Shown piece by piece: positions 55,077 to 63,777 of a DNA stretch of 64,000 nt. The notes under the pieces are model-generated. The model saw only the letters and a program-made list of their open reading frames with translations, had not been told where the DNA came from and made no database searches. The DNA comes from Paenibacillus hamazuiensis (GTDB lineage Bacteria; Bacillota; Bacilli; Paenibacillales; NBRC-103111): contig NZ_JALRMO010000001.1 of NCBI RefSeq assembly GCF_023276405.1, positions 1,798,001 to 1,862,000 of the forward strand. The letters are read 5' to 3'. How positions within the stretch are numbered: position 1 is the stretch's first letter; every line of letters begins with the position of its first letter. Both the position numbers and the translations under genes were made by a program.

Positions 55077-55532
55077 ATGCAAAGCGGCGACGGAATCGTC
55101 ATTTTCCTTATCCTTATCGCGATAGCGGTTTGGGCGTTCACCCGAACCCGCGGCTGGGTTCGAGACAAAACCCGGCGTATCGAACCGGACGTTCCGGTCG
55201 ACGAAGAAATTCCCGCAGACGAAGCGGTAACGCTTTTGGAGGAAAGCGGCTACGAGGTGCTGGCGGCCAAGAAGCGGCTGCCGATTCAAATCACCTTAAA
55301 CGGCAGCGAATCGCTGCAAAGCCGTTTGTTCATCGATTACTTTGCGCAAAAAGATGGAGAGTATTACATCGTGAAGCTGGCTAAAGACCGCAAGCCGCTG
55401 GAGCTTACGGGGAGCGGCATCCGCGACGCATTTTTATGTTACCAGCTCGCCTATCCGCAAACCGCAGGCATTTTATACGTCGACATGGCTGCGCGCAAAA
55501 TCAATACTATTCATATAAAGCTTGAAGTTTGA
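55077..55532 (+). CDS. Membrane-anchored protein of unknown function, possible PD-(D/E)XK-like fold
   Basis: A 151-residue protein with one N-terminal membrane helix ([15 protein letters not shown]) and a cytoplasmic domain. The order E ([14 protein letters not shown]), D ([22 protein letters not shown]) and the VK pair resembles the restriction-nuclease-like core of YraN or Holliday resolvases, but no family was recognised. The start is ATG 55077 after AAGGTGA. It sits between tlyA and argR. Confidence 0.65.
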   Translation: MQSGDGIVIFLILIAIAVWAFTRTRGWVRDKTRRIEPDVPVDEEIPADEAVTLLEESGYEVLAAKKRLPIQITLNGSESLQSRLFIDYFAQKDGEYYIVKLAKDRKPLELTGSGIRDAFLCYQLAYPQTAGILYVDMAARKINTIHIKLEV

Positions 55533-55542
55533 GGGGGATTTC

Positions 55543-55992
55543 ATGAAGGGCCAAAGGCATATCAAAATTCGCGAGATCATCACGAACAAGGAAATCGAAA
55601 CGCAGGACGAACTGGTGGAGGAGCTGCGCGCGGCGGGCTTCCACGTCACCCAGGCGACCATTTCCCGCGATATCAAGGAGCTTCACCTGATCAAGGTTCC
55701 GCTTGATGACGGCAGGTACAAATACTCGGTTCCGGCGGACCAGCGGTATAATCCGCTGCAGCGGCTCCGGCGCGCGCTAAACGATCATTTTGTACATATC
55801 GACTATACGGAAAATCTCGTCGTTCTGAAAAGCTTGCCCGGAACCGCCAACGCGATCGCCGCGCTGATGGACAGTCTGGAGTGGAACGAAATTATGGGGA
55901 CGATATCCGGCGACGACACGATCCTGATCATTTGCCGGACAAAAGAACACAGCAGCCATGTCGTGAATCAAATTTTATCGATGCTAAGTTAA
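55543..55992 (+). CDS. argR: Arginine repressor
   Basis: A 149-residue ArgR/AhrC regulator. The N-terminal winged helix has [17 protein letters not shown], and the C-terminal arginine-binding/hexamerisation domain includes [20 protein letters not shown] and [14 protein letters not shown]. It represses arginine synthesis when arginine is bound. The start is ATG 55543 after GGGGG. The link argR-recN is conserved in Bacillota. Confidence 0.96.
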   Translation: MKGQRHIKIREIITNKEIETQDELVEELRAAGFHVTQATISRDIKELHLIKVPLDDGRYKYSVPADQRYNPLQRLRRALNDHFVHIDYTENLVVLKSLPGTANAIAALMDSLEWNEIMGTISGDDTILIICRTKEHSSHVVNQILSMLS

Positions 55993-56008
55993 GCAAAGAA
56001 GGTGGATT

Positions 56009-57703
56009 ATGTTACTTGAATTGTCCATTAAAAATTTGGCTGTCGTGGAACAAGTCAATCTCGTTTTTCACAAAGGCTTTCACGTGCTTACCGGGGAAAC
56101 CGGCGCGGGAAAATCGATCATTATCGATGCATTAAGCCTGATCGCCGGCGGGCGCAGCTCGGCGGATCTCGTACGTTACGGCAGCGAAAAAGCGGAAATC
56201 GAAGCGTTGTTCCAGATCGAACATAGCCATCCGGCGTGGGAAGTGCTGGCAAAGCAAGGTTTCGAGCCTGATGCGGAGGAGCATTTGATCATCCGCCGCG
56301 AGATTACGTCTCAAGGAAAAAGCACCAGCCGCATCAACGGGCAGCTTGTCAATTTGTCGTCCTTAAAGGAAGTCGGGGATTGTTTGGTCAACATCCACGG
56401 GCAGCACGAGCACCAGTCGCTTTTTAAGGTGGAGCAGCATATGAAGTGGCTCGACCTGTACGGCGAAAAAGAAATCGGCCCTGTCAAGCTGCGGTATCAA
56501 GCATTATACGACGAATATGTTAAAACGCGGAAAAGCTTGAACGAGCTGCTCGAAACGTCCAAGCAGGCGCTGCAAATGCTTGATTTATACCGGTTTCAGA
56601 GCGAGGAAATCGCCGCGGCCAAATTAAAATCGGGCGAGGATGAATCATTGGCCGAAGAACGGCGCAAGCTAGCAAATGCCGAAAAATTATTCCAGTCCGC
56701 AGCCGACGCCTATGACTTGTTGTACAGCGGCAACAAAGGGCTGGATGCGATCGGAAAAGCGCTGCATCGCCTGCAGGACATAGCGGCTCTCGATCCTGCC
56801 GTTTTACAACCTGTCGTGGAGCAGGTCCAATCTGCTTATTATCAGCTGGAGGATGCGGCATATCAAATTCGCGACTACCGGGACAGCATCGAGTTTAATC
56901 CGGCCCGTCTCGACGAAATCGAAGAACGGCTCGATATCATTTCCGGTTTAAGGCGCAAATACGGTGCAAACATACAGGATATTTTGGATTATCTCGGCAA
57001 AATTCAAAAGGAACTGAGCGTCATCGAAAATAAGGATGACCTTATTCGGGATTTGCAGGAGAAAGAAGCGAAGCAAAAGGAGCAGCTGCGCATCTTGGCC
57101 GGCGAGCTGTCGAATGCCCGCCAGGCGGTCTCCGATCGGCTGGCGTCCGCCATCATGACGGAACTGCGCGATCTGCATATGGAGAGAACGCAATTCCGCG
57201 CCCAGGTGGCGCCCGACGAAAACCGGCTATCGCGGGACGGTTGGGATCAGGTGGAGTTTCTCATTTCCGCCAACCCCGGGGAACCGCTGCGCAGCCTGAA
57301 CAAAATCGCGTCCGGCGGGGAAATCTCGCGTGTGATGCTGGCGTTAAAGGCGATCTTCGCCCGCATGGACCGCATTCCCGTGCTCGTCTTCGACGAGGTC
57401 GATACCGGGGTAAGCGGCAGGGCGGCGCAAGCGATCGCGGAAAAGCTGTCGGCGCTTTCGGGAAGCTGCCAAGTATTTTCGATCACGCATCTTCCGCAGG
57501 TCGCCTGCATGGCTGACGCGCAGTATTACATTTATAAGCAGACGGACGGCAACCGCACTTATACGATGGTGGAGGATTTGAGCGACCAAGGGCGCGTTCA
57601 GGAGCTGGCGAGAATGCTCGGCGGTGTGGAAGTGACGGACAAAACGCTTCAGCATGCGCAGGAAATGCTTTCCATGGCGGCGGAAAAGAAATCAAGGATA
57701 TAA
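56009..57703 (+). CDS. recN: DNA repair protein RecN
   Basis: A 564-residue SMC-like ATPase for double-strand break repair. Walker A is HVLTGETGAGKSIIID, the central part is coiled coil (about residues 160-370), then the signature KIASGGEISRVMLALK and Walker B VLVFDEVDTGVSG. Full length for the family. The start is ATG 56009, 16 bp after argR. Confidence 0.97.
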   Translation: MLLELSIKNLAVVEQVNLVFHKGFHVLTGETGAGKSIIIDALSLIAGGRSSADLVRYGSEKAEIEALFQIEHSHPAWEVLAKQGFEPDAEEHLIIRREITSQGKSTSRINGQLVNLSSLKEVGDCLVNIHGQHEHQSLFKVEQHMKWLDLYGEKEIGPVKLRYQALYDEYVKTRKSLNELLETSKQALQMLDLYRFQSEEIAAAKLKSGEDESLAEERRKLANAEKLFQSAADAYDLLYSGNKGLDAIGKALHRLQDIAALDPAVLQPVVEQVQSAYYQLEDAAYQIRDYRDSIEFNPARLDEIEERLDIISGLRRKYGANIQDILDYLGKIQKELSVIENKDDLIRDLQEKEAKQKEQLRILAGELSNARQAVSDRLASAIMTELRDLHMERTQFRAQVAPDENRLSRDGWDQVEFLISANPGEPLRSLNKIASGGEISRVMLALKAIFARMDRIPVLVFDEVDTGVSGRAAQAIAEKLSALSGSCQVFSITHLPQVACMADAQYYIYKQTDGNRTYTMVEDLSDQGRVQELARMLGGVEVTDKTLQHAQEMLSMAAEKKSRI

Positions 57704-57870
57704 CGTGCAGGACGTGGCATTTTTTCAGCGGTAAGGGATCATTTGCAGTTATAAAACAAAAGGAGTGGGGTTACCTTAAAGGTACAAATCGGCGAGCGCG
57801 AATTCATCGGTAAAGCAGCGGCTTTACCTGTCGTCATCGTCAATCCATTAGGCAAGGGAGCGTGAGCACT

Positions 57871-59199
57871 TTGAGTTCCAACCAAAGAAAAAGATTGATT
57901 GGATTAATGCTCGTCCTCTTCGTTTGTCTAGGAAGTTTCTCCACTCCTTTTCAAAGCTTCGCTTCATTCCCCGAAGAGCTTCGGCTTTTTGAAGGGCAAA
58001 ACACCAAACTTCAGTTGGCCATGCCGGTGAGTGCGCAGGTGACGCTAAAAAATCCGGAAATCGTCAAAGTCAACGGAGTGGCCCAGCAATCATTCAAGGT
58101 AAATCTTAAGGATCCTATCCAACTGTCATCCGAGCAAACCGGACAAACCGAAGTCAAGCTGAAATTGTTCGGCAAAATCCCCCTGAAAACCGTCAAGGTC
58201 AATGTCGTGCCCGATCTGAAAGTCATCCCCGGCGGTCAAACGATCGGCGTTAAACTGAAGTCGGCGGGTATTCTGGTCGTTGGACACCATTTGGTTACCG
58301 TAGCGGACGATAAAAAAATTTCTCCCGGCGAAGATGCTAAAATTCAAGTAGGCGATTTGATTATGAAAATCAACGGTAAACCGATCAACGATGTTACGAA
58401 GGTTTCCGATCTCGTCAACAAGGCGGGGGAAAGCAAAACTCCGCTGCAGTTAACGATCAGCCGGGGCAGCGAACTCATCGAACTCAAGCTGCAGCCGGCC
58501 TATGATGTCGCAGACAAAGCTTACCGACTCGGTCTGTACATTCGCGATTCCGCCGCAGGGGTCGGTACGCTGACCTTTTATGCCCCGGATCAGGGCGTTT
58601 ATGGAGCGTTGGGACATGTAATAACCGATATGGACACGCAAACCCCGATCGTCGTCGGAGACGGAGAAATCGTTCATTCCAACGTTACCTCCATCTCGAA
58701 AAGCCAAAACGGTGAGCCGGGAGAAAAACGCGCGCAATTTTCAAAGGAAAGCAAAGTGATCGGAAATATCGAAAAAAATACGCCGTTCGGCATCTTTGGC
58801 AAAATGTATGGAATGCCTGATCATAGTGTATCCAAAGAAGCTTTGCCGGTTGCTTTTGCCGAAGAGGTAAAAGAAGGACCTGCACAAATTTACACGGTCA
58901 TCAACGGACAAAAGGTCGAAAAGTTCGATATCGAGATCGTTCATGTCGCCAAGCAGGATTACCCTGCAACCAAAGGGATGGTCATCAAAATTACCGATGC
59001 GAGACTGCTCGAAAAAACCGGCGGTATCGTCCAAGGTATGAGCGGCAGCCCGATCGTTCAAAACGGCAAAGTTGTCGGTGCCGTAACTCACGTTTTCGTG
59101 AACGACCCGACCTCCGGCTACGGCTGTTTCATCGAATGGATGCTTCAGGACGCCGGCATCATGCTCCGATCCGCCAATTCCGAATCAAAGGCAAGCTGA
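57871..59199 (+). CDS. spoIVB: SpoIVB peptidase
   Basis: A 442-residue S55 serine peptidase secreted from the forespore that activates SigK processing in the mother cell. It has an N-terminal membrane anchor/signal ([15 protein letters not shown]), a PDZ domain (about residues 130-215, [20 protein letters not shown]) and a peptidase domain with catalytic histidine in [12 protein letters not shown] and serine in [16 protein letters not shown] 57871 is preferred over GTG 57862 because AAGGGAG directly abuts the latter. It follows recN as in Bacillus. Confidence 0.94.
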   Translation: MSSNQRKRLIGLMLVLFVCLGSFSTPFQSFASFPEELRLFEGQNTKLQLAMPVSAQVTLKNPEIVKVNGVAQQSFKVNLKDPIQLSSEQTGQTEVKLKLFGKIPLKTVKVNVVPDLKVIPGGQTIGVKLKSAGILVVGHHLVTVADDKKISPGEDAKIQVGDLIMKINGKPINDVTKVSDLVNKAGESKTPLQLTISRGSELIELKLQPAYDVADKAYRLGLYIRDSAAGVGTLTFYAPDQGVYGALGHVITDMDTQTPIVVGDGEIVHSNVTSISKSQNGEPGEKRAQFSKESKVIGNIEKNTPFGIFGKMYGMPDHSVSKEALPVAFAEEVKEGPAQIYTVINGQKVEKFDIEIVHVAKQDYPATKGMVIKITDARLLEKTGGIVQGMSGSPIVQNGKVVGAVTHVFVNDPTSGYGCFIEWMLQDAGIMLRSANSESKAS

Positions 59200-59216
59200 C
59201 CGCCTTTGATTTTTTC
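59183..59216 (+). terminator. Rho-independent terminator overlapping the spoIVB end
   Basis: AATCAAAGGC (inside the last codons) pairs with GCCTTTGATT, followed by T-rich sequence. Confidence 0.8.
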
Positions 59217-59296
59217 TTTTCGCGGACAAAAGAGAAGCGTTATTTGCGGTAAATTGCGGAACGTATGTCCACATGATTTCAAAAATGGCCATTACT

Positions 59297-59336
59297 AAAC
59301 AAATAGCGGACCTGAAGTAACCTGAAGTCCGCTTTT
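59297..59336. repeat. Single copy of the AAATAGCGGA inverted repeat
   Basis: AAATAGCGGACCT...AGTCCGCTTTT is a hairpin related to the tandem units at 8505-8706. Confidence 0.45.
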
Positions 59337-59469
59337 AAAGAAAACTATGTAACTGCAACACTTCGTTTATCTTGCGGTAAGGAAACTTTGCCTGTTGTTG
59401 CAAAGAATGCAACCTTTCCCGAATCCGAACCGTCTAAAAAGAAACTTATCATTACACATACCATTACAC

Positions 59470-59980
59470 ATACGCTCAAAGCGTGCGGGCCCTAGGCACG
59501 ACGTATCCCCGCCACGCGGCCCGGCACCAAACGTAAAGCGTGCGGGCATAGGATTGTGCGAAGCACCAATCCATGCCCGGCAAACGCGAGCCCGAGGCAT
59601 GCAGCCGCGCCACCCGGCCCGGCGTCAAAAGTAAAGCGTGCCGGGCATAGGATTGTGCGCCAGCATCAATCCATGCCCGGCAAAACGCGAGCCCGAGGCA
59701 CGCAGCCGCGCCACCCGGCCCGGCGTCAAAAGTAAAGCGTGCTGGGCATAGGATTGTGCGAAGCACCAATCCATGCCTGGCAAACGCGAGCCCGAGGCAC
59801 GCAGCCTGTCACCCACGTGCAGCTAAAGTGCAGCGTGTCCGGCAGCAGATTTTTTGCCTGAAAGCAAAAAATCGCTGCCGGACAGACGCGACCCTAGAAG
59901 CGAGTAGTCACGCAAAGCTGGCGGGTCCAGGGCGCTTGGGGCGCCTGGGTCCCCCCGTAGGGGGGATTTAGGGGGGATCA
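59470..59980 (+). repeat. Dispersed hairpin repeat, copy D (tandem array upstream of spo0A)
   Basis: Units start at AGCGTG 59480 (partial), 59537, 59635, 59736 and 59832, spaced 57, 98, 101 and 96 bp. Each full unit has a hairpin of the form CCGGGCAT-A-GGATTG...CAATCCATGCCCGG, then ACGCGAGCCCGAGGCA. The last unit has changed but still matched arms (CCGGCAGC-A-GATTTTTTGC/GCAAAAAATCGCTGCCGG). The GC-rich module at 59919-59977 follows. No gene is supported between 59200 and 60151. Confidence 0.75.
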
Positions 59981-60089
59981 TGTCGAATTTCCTCAAACTT
60001 TGCAGTTAAATTTTCATTATATGATAAACATTAAAAAAAATAAAGAAAAAATAAATTTCGACAGAAGGAAAATTAAGCCGCGTGTCGAA
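59981..60089 (+). promoter_or_regulatory. spo0A promoter region with three 0A boxes
   Basis: TGTCGAA occurs at 59981-59987 and 60083-60089, and inverted (TTCGACA) at 60057-60063. These match the Spo0A binding consensus and suggest autoregulation. AGGAAAA near 60065 and CGAAAAC about 13 nt later resemble a SigH promoter; TATGAT at 60020 could be a -10 of a vegetative promoter. All assignments are by consensus only. Confidence 0.6.
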
Positions 60090-60151
60090 AACATAGTCTA
60101 GGTAAAAATTACAAAATCAATTACTTGCTTATTCGAAGGAGGATTTTGACG

Positions 60152-60952
60152 TTGCAAAAGATCGAAGTTTTATTGGCGGATGACAATCGAGAATTTACAA
60201 ACCTGCTTTCGGAGTTTATCGACGACCAACATGATATGACAGTCGCGGGCGTTGCGTATAATGGGAACGACGTCCTTCGCTTTATCGAACAAAACGAACA
60301 AGTGCCGGACGTACTTATTTTAGATATCATTATGCCGCATTTGGACGGCCTGGGCGTTCTTGAAAAACTTCGCGAGATGGATCTCAATCCGCAGCCGAAA
60401 ATTATCATGCTGACCGCTTTCGGTCAGGAAAACATCACACAAAAAGCAGTGCAGCTCGGTGCTTCTTATTATATCTTGAAACCGTTTGATATGGAGGTGC
60501 TGACCAACCGAATTCGCCAATTGGTAAGCAATCAGTCCGGTTCCGAAGCCACTGTTCCGTCATCGCATAAACCGAAAGTCATCCAAATGCCGAAAGGCAA
60601 AAACCTGGACGCCAACATCACCAGCATCATCCACGAGATTGGCGTACCTGCGCATATCAAAGGCTATCAGTATTTGCGCGAAGCGATTACGATGGTTTAC
60701 AACAACATCGAAATACTGGGCGCCATCACCAAAACGCTGTATCCGGCCATTGCCGAAAAATACAAAACGACGCCAAGCCGCGTCGAACGCGCAATCCGTC
60801 ACGCGATCGAAGTCGCCTGGACGCGCGGCAACATCGACAGCATCAGCCACCTTTTCGGCTATACGATCAATATCAGCAAAGCGAAGCCGACGAACAGCGA
60901 ATTCATCGCGATGGTTGCGGACAAACTGAGAATCGAGCACAAGGTGTCTTGA
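60152..60952 (+). CDS. spo0A: Sporulation master regulator Spo0A
   Basis: A 266-residue response regulator. The receiver domain has the acidic pair in [10 protein letters not shown], the phosphorylated aspartate in [20 protein letters not shown], and the lysine in [10 protein letters not shown]. The effector domain contains [20 protein letters not shown] and [18 protein letters not shown], the Spo0A DNA-recognition helix. TTG 60152, 9 nt after GAAGGAGG, gives the standard N-terminus ([11 protein letters not shown]). It starts the sporulation programme that uses spoIIIA, spoIVB and splB in this window. Confidence 0.97.
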   Translation: MQKIEVLLADDNREFTNLLSEFIDDQHDMTVAGVAYNGNDVLRFIEQNEQVPDVLILDIIMPHLDGLGVLEKLREMDLNPQPKIIMLTAFGQENITQKAVQLGASYYILKPFDMEVLTNRIRQLVSNQSGSEATVPSSHKPKVIQMPKGKNLDANITSIIHEIGVPAHIKGYQYLREAITMVYNNIEILGAITKTLYPAIAEKYKTTPSRVERAIRHAIEVAWTRGNIDSISHLFGYTINISKAKPTNSEFIAMVADKLRIEHKVS

Positions 60953-60976
60953 AAGGGTAAGGAGTAGTGAGATTTG

Positions 60977-61027
60977 AAAAAGCCATTCCTCTTCCGTGAT
61001 CATGATCGGGAGGGGGTGGTTTTTTTG
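60977..61027 (+). terminator. Rho-independent terminator after spo0A
   Basis: AAGCCATTCCTCTTCCGTGATC pairs imperfectly with GATCGGGAGGGGGTGGTT (loop CAT), followed by seven T. Confidence 0.8.
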
Positions 61028-61056
61028 AATAATAAACAGCTAACGCAAGCTGCTCA

Positions 61057-61097
61057 TAAAAAAACCTCTTCAGACGTCAAGTGCCGAAGAGGTTTTA
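61057..61097. terminator. Terminator hairpin for the 61102-61281 gene
   Basis: AAACCTCTTC and GAAGAGGTTT form a stem; on the reverse strand seven T follow, directly after the small gene's stop codon. Confidence 0.75.
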
Positions 61098-61101
61098 AGC
61101 A

Positions 61102-61281
61102 TTAATGAATATCGCATTTGTTTCGGATAAAGCTGATTTGATTGATCAGGCGGTTGATTTGCTCCTGCGCTTCCTTGGATGCTTCGCCTCCGCTTTTTAA
61201 AGCGGCGAGTTCGTTTTGGAGCTGCTGCAAATCGTCGCCGGCCCGGGCGCAGTCATAATTGCTTTCGAGGTTATCGATCAT
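61102..61281 (-). CDS. Small helical protein of unknown function (59 residues)
   Basis: The reverse strand encodes 59 residues from MIDNLESNYDCARAGDDLQQ to FIRNKCDIH. An ideal ribosome site AAGGAGG (61295-61289) lies 7 nt before ATG and a terminator follows the stop. The sequence is rich in Gln, Glu, Leu and Asn and probably forms two helices (LQQLQNELAALKS and AQEQINRLINQISF), with cysteines near both ends. The family is not recognised. Confidence 0.7.
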   Translation of the reverse strand: MIDNLESNYDCARAGDDLQQLQNELAALKSGGEASKEAQEQINRLINQISFIRNKCDIH

Positions 61282-61383
61282 GGCGGTTCCTCCTTATTTG
61301 TTCAAGACGGTACGACCATAATATGCGATAAGACGGTCCCGTTTATCACAGGGAAACATAAGCACAGGACCCACATGCTTTAA

Positions 61384-61415
61384 AAGGAAAAGAGCAGCAA
61401 CGGCTGCTCTTTTCG
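61384..61415 (-). terminator. Rho-independent terminator of the 61433-61609 gene
   Basis: AAAAGAGCAGC and GCTGCTCTTTT form an 11-bp stem; on the reverse strand CCTTTT follows. Confidence 0.8.
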
Positions 61416-61432
61416 TGAATTCCCCGTCCGTA

Positions 61433-61609
61433 CTAGTGGACAACGCCCGCTTTGTGTAGGACATGATCCCAGCTCGGGTAATAGTAGAGGGCGTTTTTCA
61501 TCAAGTCGGGGTAGTTTTTCTTGATGTGCTTCTTGTTGAGTGACTCGCCGCTGCCCTGAAGCCGAACTACCTGATGAAGAACTTCATCCATAGTCATGCT
61601 GAGCTCCAT
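61433..61609 (-). CDS. Small conserved-looking protein (58 residues), function unknown
   Basis: Fifty-eight residues, MELSMTMDEVLHQVV to HVLHKAGVVH. LNKKHIKKNYPDLMKNALYY followed by PSWDHVLHKAG resembles the short repeat (helix, then YxSWxxALxxAG) found next to some homing endonucleases and regulators; the link is tentative. The start is ATG 61609 with AAAGGAG 8 nt upstream; the longer frame to 61684 lacks a ribosome site. Confidence 0.65.
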   Translation of the reverse strand: MELSMTMDEVLHQVVRLQGSGESLNKKHIKKNYPDLMKNALYYYPSWDHVLHKAGVVH

Positions 61610-61750
61610 AGCATTCACTCCTTTGTTTTCGTAACGGTACGTATTAGCATTATTGCCTAATCCATGTAATTCATTCCACTGCATCTAATCATGCTGCATG
61701 AAAAAATGCGATGATTCTCAAACTAAAACGGTGCGGGAACTGACTCGGTT

Positions 61751-62014
61751 TTAGGATTTTTTGCGTTTCGCTTTAAAGCGGGGGGCTACATAATTTCTTT
61801 TGCGGTCGCGGAAAAAAATCCATCCGCCGATAAAAGAAACGCCGGCTGCAAAGCAAACGAAACCGAGGGCGAACTTTCCCCACTGTACATGGGCCTCCGG
61901 CGAACTGAATTGAGCGAACACCGAGTCCTTCATGGCAAGAAAGCCGTAGGTTGCGAGCACTCCGGGAATAACGAGAAGCAAAATAGCAATAAAACGGAAA
62001 AAAGCGATTTTCAT
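61751..62014 (-). CDS. DUF2627 family membrane protein (YqzF-like)
   Basis: An 87-residue protein with two hydrophobic segments (FFRFIAILLLVIPGVLATYG and FALGFVCFAAGVSFIGGWIFF) and a basic tail RKRNYVAPRFKAKRKKS. This matches the DUF2627/YqzF family that lies between spo0A and the bkd genes in Bacillus. Start ATG 62014 after AAAGGAG. Confidence 0.88.
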   Translation of the reverse strand: MKIAFFRFIAILLLVIPGVLATYGFLAMKDSVFAQFSSPEAHVQWGKFALGFVCFAAGVSFIGGWIFFRDRKRNYVAPRFKAKRKKS

Positions 62015-62171
62015 GGCAGACTCCTTTTAACGTTTCGTATCCAGCTTATAAAATAACACATATCGTTCGATTTTTCATGCGGTTTGCAGATTTGACACTA
62101 TATTTCTGCCGGCGAATAAGGGTAAAATAGAAGCTAGATTTTCAGAATGGCTTCAGGGAGGAATTCAAACA

Positions 62172-63593
62172 ATGACACATACATACGATATTGTGGTGCT
62201 CGGTGGAGGAACCGGCGGTTACGTCGCCGCCATTCGCGCCGCCCAGCTCGGCAGGACGGTTGCCGTTGTGGAGAAGGACAAGCTCGGCGGAACGTGCCTG
62301 CATAGAGGGTGCATACCAAGCAAATCGCTGCTCCGCAGCGCGGAAGTATACGCGACAATGAAGGAAAGCGAAAGCTACGGCATCTCGACCTCCGGGGTGG
62401 AGCTTCATTTTCCAAAAGTGCAGGAAAGAAAAAGCGGGATCGTCGAGCAAATCCATAAAGGCGTACAGTACTTGATGAAAAAACATAAAATCGATGTGTT
62501 TTCCGGCAATGGCCGCGTCATCGGACCTTCGATTTTTTCACCCCGCAGCGGTGCGGTGTCGGTCGAGCAGGCGGACGGAGAAATTGTGACGCTGGTGCCG
62601 CAGCATCTGATCATCGCAACGGGCTCCAGGCCGCGTTCGCTTCCGGGGCTTTCGATCGACGGAACCCATGTGCTTACAAGCGATGAAGCGTTGGAACTGG
62701 AGTCGCTGCCCGAGTCGATCGTTATCATCGGCGGAGGTGTTATCGGCGTGGAATGGGCCTCGATGCTGAACGATTTCGGCGTCGATGTCACCGTTGTTGA
62801 ATACGCAGACCGCCTCGTGCCGACGGAAGATGCCGATGTTTCGAAGGAGCTGCTGCGCCTGCTGAAGAAACGCGGCGTCAAGGTGTTGACGCAGGCCAAG
62901 GTGATCGCGGAAACGGTGACTGCGGCGGAAGGGGCGGTTACGCTCAAGGTGGAGCAGCAAGGCGAGCTGAAGGAGCTTGCTGCGGAAAAGGTGCTCGTTT
63001 CCGTCGGCCGCGAAGCGAATGTCGAAGGAATCGGCCTGGAAAACACCGATGTGAAAATAGATAAGGGGTTCATCCGTGTTAACGAGTTTATGCAGACGGC
63101 GGAATCGCACATTTACGCGATCGGGGACGTGATCGGCGGACTGCAGCTTGCCCATGTGGCAAGCCACGAAGGCATCATCGCGGTGGAGCACATTTGCGGC
63201 CACAATCCGGAGGCGATGGAGGCGCACCGGGTGCCGCGCTGCGTCTATACGCGTCCGGAAATCGCCAGCGTCGGCTGGACCGAAGAGCAGGCCAAGGAGC
63301 GGGGATTCGACGTGAAAACCGCCAAGGTATCGTTCAAGCCGCTTGGCAAAGCTCTCGTTTACGGGGAAAACGACGGATTTGTCAAGGTGATTGCGGACAA
63401 GTCGACGAACGATATTCTGGGGGTACATATGATCGGGCCTCATGTGACCGATTATATTTCGGAAGCCGCGCTTGCCCAGTTTCTGAACGCAACGCCATGG
63501 GAGGTCGGGCAGACGATTCATCCGCATCCGACGCTTTCGGAGCTTATCGCAGAGGCCATGCTTGCCGTAGATGGACAATCGATTAATTTTTAA
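62172..63593 (+). CDS. lpdV: Dihydrolipoyl dehydrogenase (E3 of branched-chain keto-acid dehydrogenase)
   Basis: A 473-residue flavoprotein disulfide oxidoreductase. The FAD motif VVLGGGTGGYVAAIRAAQLG, redox disulfide GGTCLHRGCIPSKSLL, NAD motif VIIGGGVIGVEWASML, the second FAD motif YAIGDVIGG and the C-terminal HPHPTLSELIAEA with the catalytic His-Glu pair are complete. Its place directly before bkdAA marks it as the E3 of the branched-chain complex, which makes starter units for iso and anteiso fatty acids. The start is ATG 62172 after AGGGAGGA. Confidence 0.95.
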   Translation: MTHTYDIVVLGGGTGGYVAAIRAAQLGRTVAVVEKDKLGGTCLHRGCIPSKSLLRSAEVYATMKESESYGISTSGVELHFPKVQERKSGIVEQIHKGVQYLMKKHKIDVFSGNGRVIGPSIFSPRSGAVSVEQADGEIVTLVPQHLIIATGSRPRSLPGLSIDGTHVLTSDEALELESLPESIVIIGGGVIGVEWASMLNDFGVDVTVVEYADRLVPTEDADVSKELLRLLKKRGVKVLTQAKVIAETVTAAEGAVTLKVEQQGELKELAAEKVLVSVGREANVEGIGLENTDVKIDKGFIRVNEFMQTAESHIYAIGDVIGGLQLAHVASHEGIIAVEHICGHNPEAMEAHRVPRCVYTRPEIASVGWTEEQAKERGFDVKTAKVSFKPLGKALVYGENDGFVKVIADKSTNDILGVHMIGPHVTDYISEAALAQFLNATPWEVGQTIHPHPTLSELIAEAMLAVDGQSINF

Positions 63594-63689
63594 AAAAGAG
63601 CGCAAGATCAAATTGTATTCATAATGAAAAGGCATTATAATACATATATAGTGTCTAGTATTAGGACCTAGTAATAAGTTTCGGTGCTA

Positions 63690-63762
63690 ATGAAGCAAGC
63701 ATTGCCTGCCGGCAATGCCAAGCAAATGCTTACGAAGCCGGCATTGCCTTCGGCAGTGCCCT
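63690..63762 (+). other. Leader region of bkdAA with two GGCATTGCC-type hairpins
   Basis: GCATTGCC-TGCC-GGCAATGC (63701-63720) and GGCATTGCC-TTC-GGCAGTGCC (63740-63760) lie in the 184-bp gap between lpdV and bkdAA. Neither has a T tract. They could reduce or process the transcript inside the operon. Confidence 0.45.
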
Positions 63763-63777
63763 TAGGAGGGGACCCAC

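Noticed and set aside
59470-59980. Tandem hairpin array as a CRISPR array
   Set aside because: Period of about 98 bp, units similar over their whole length with no unique spacers, and no cas genes nearby.
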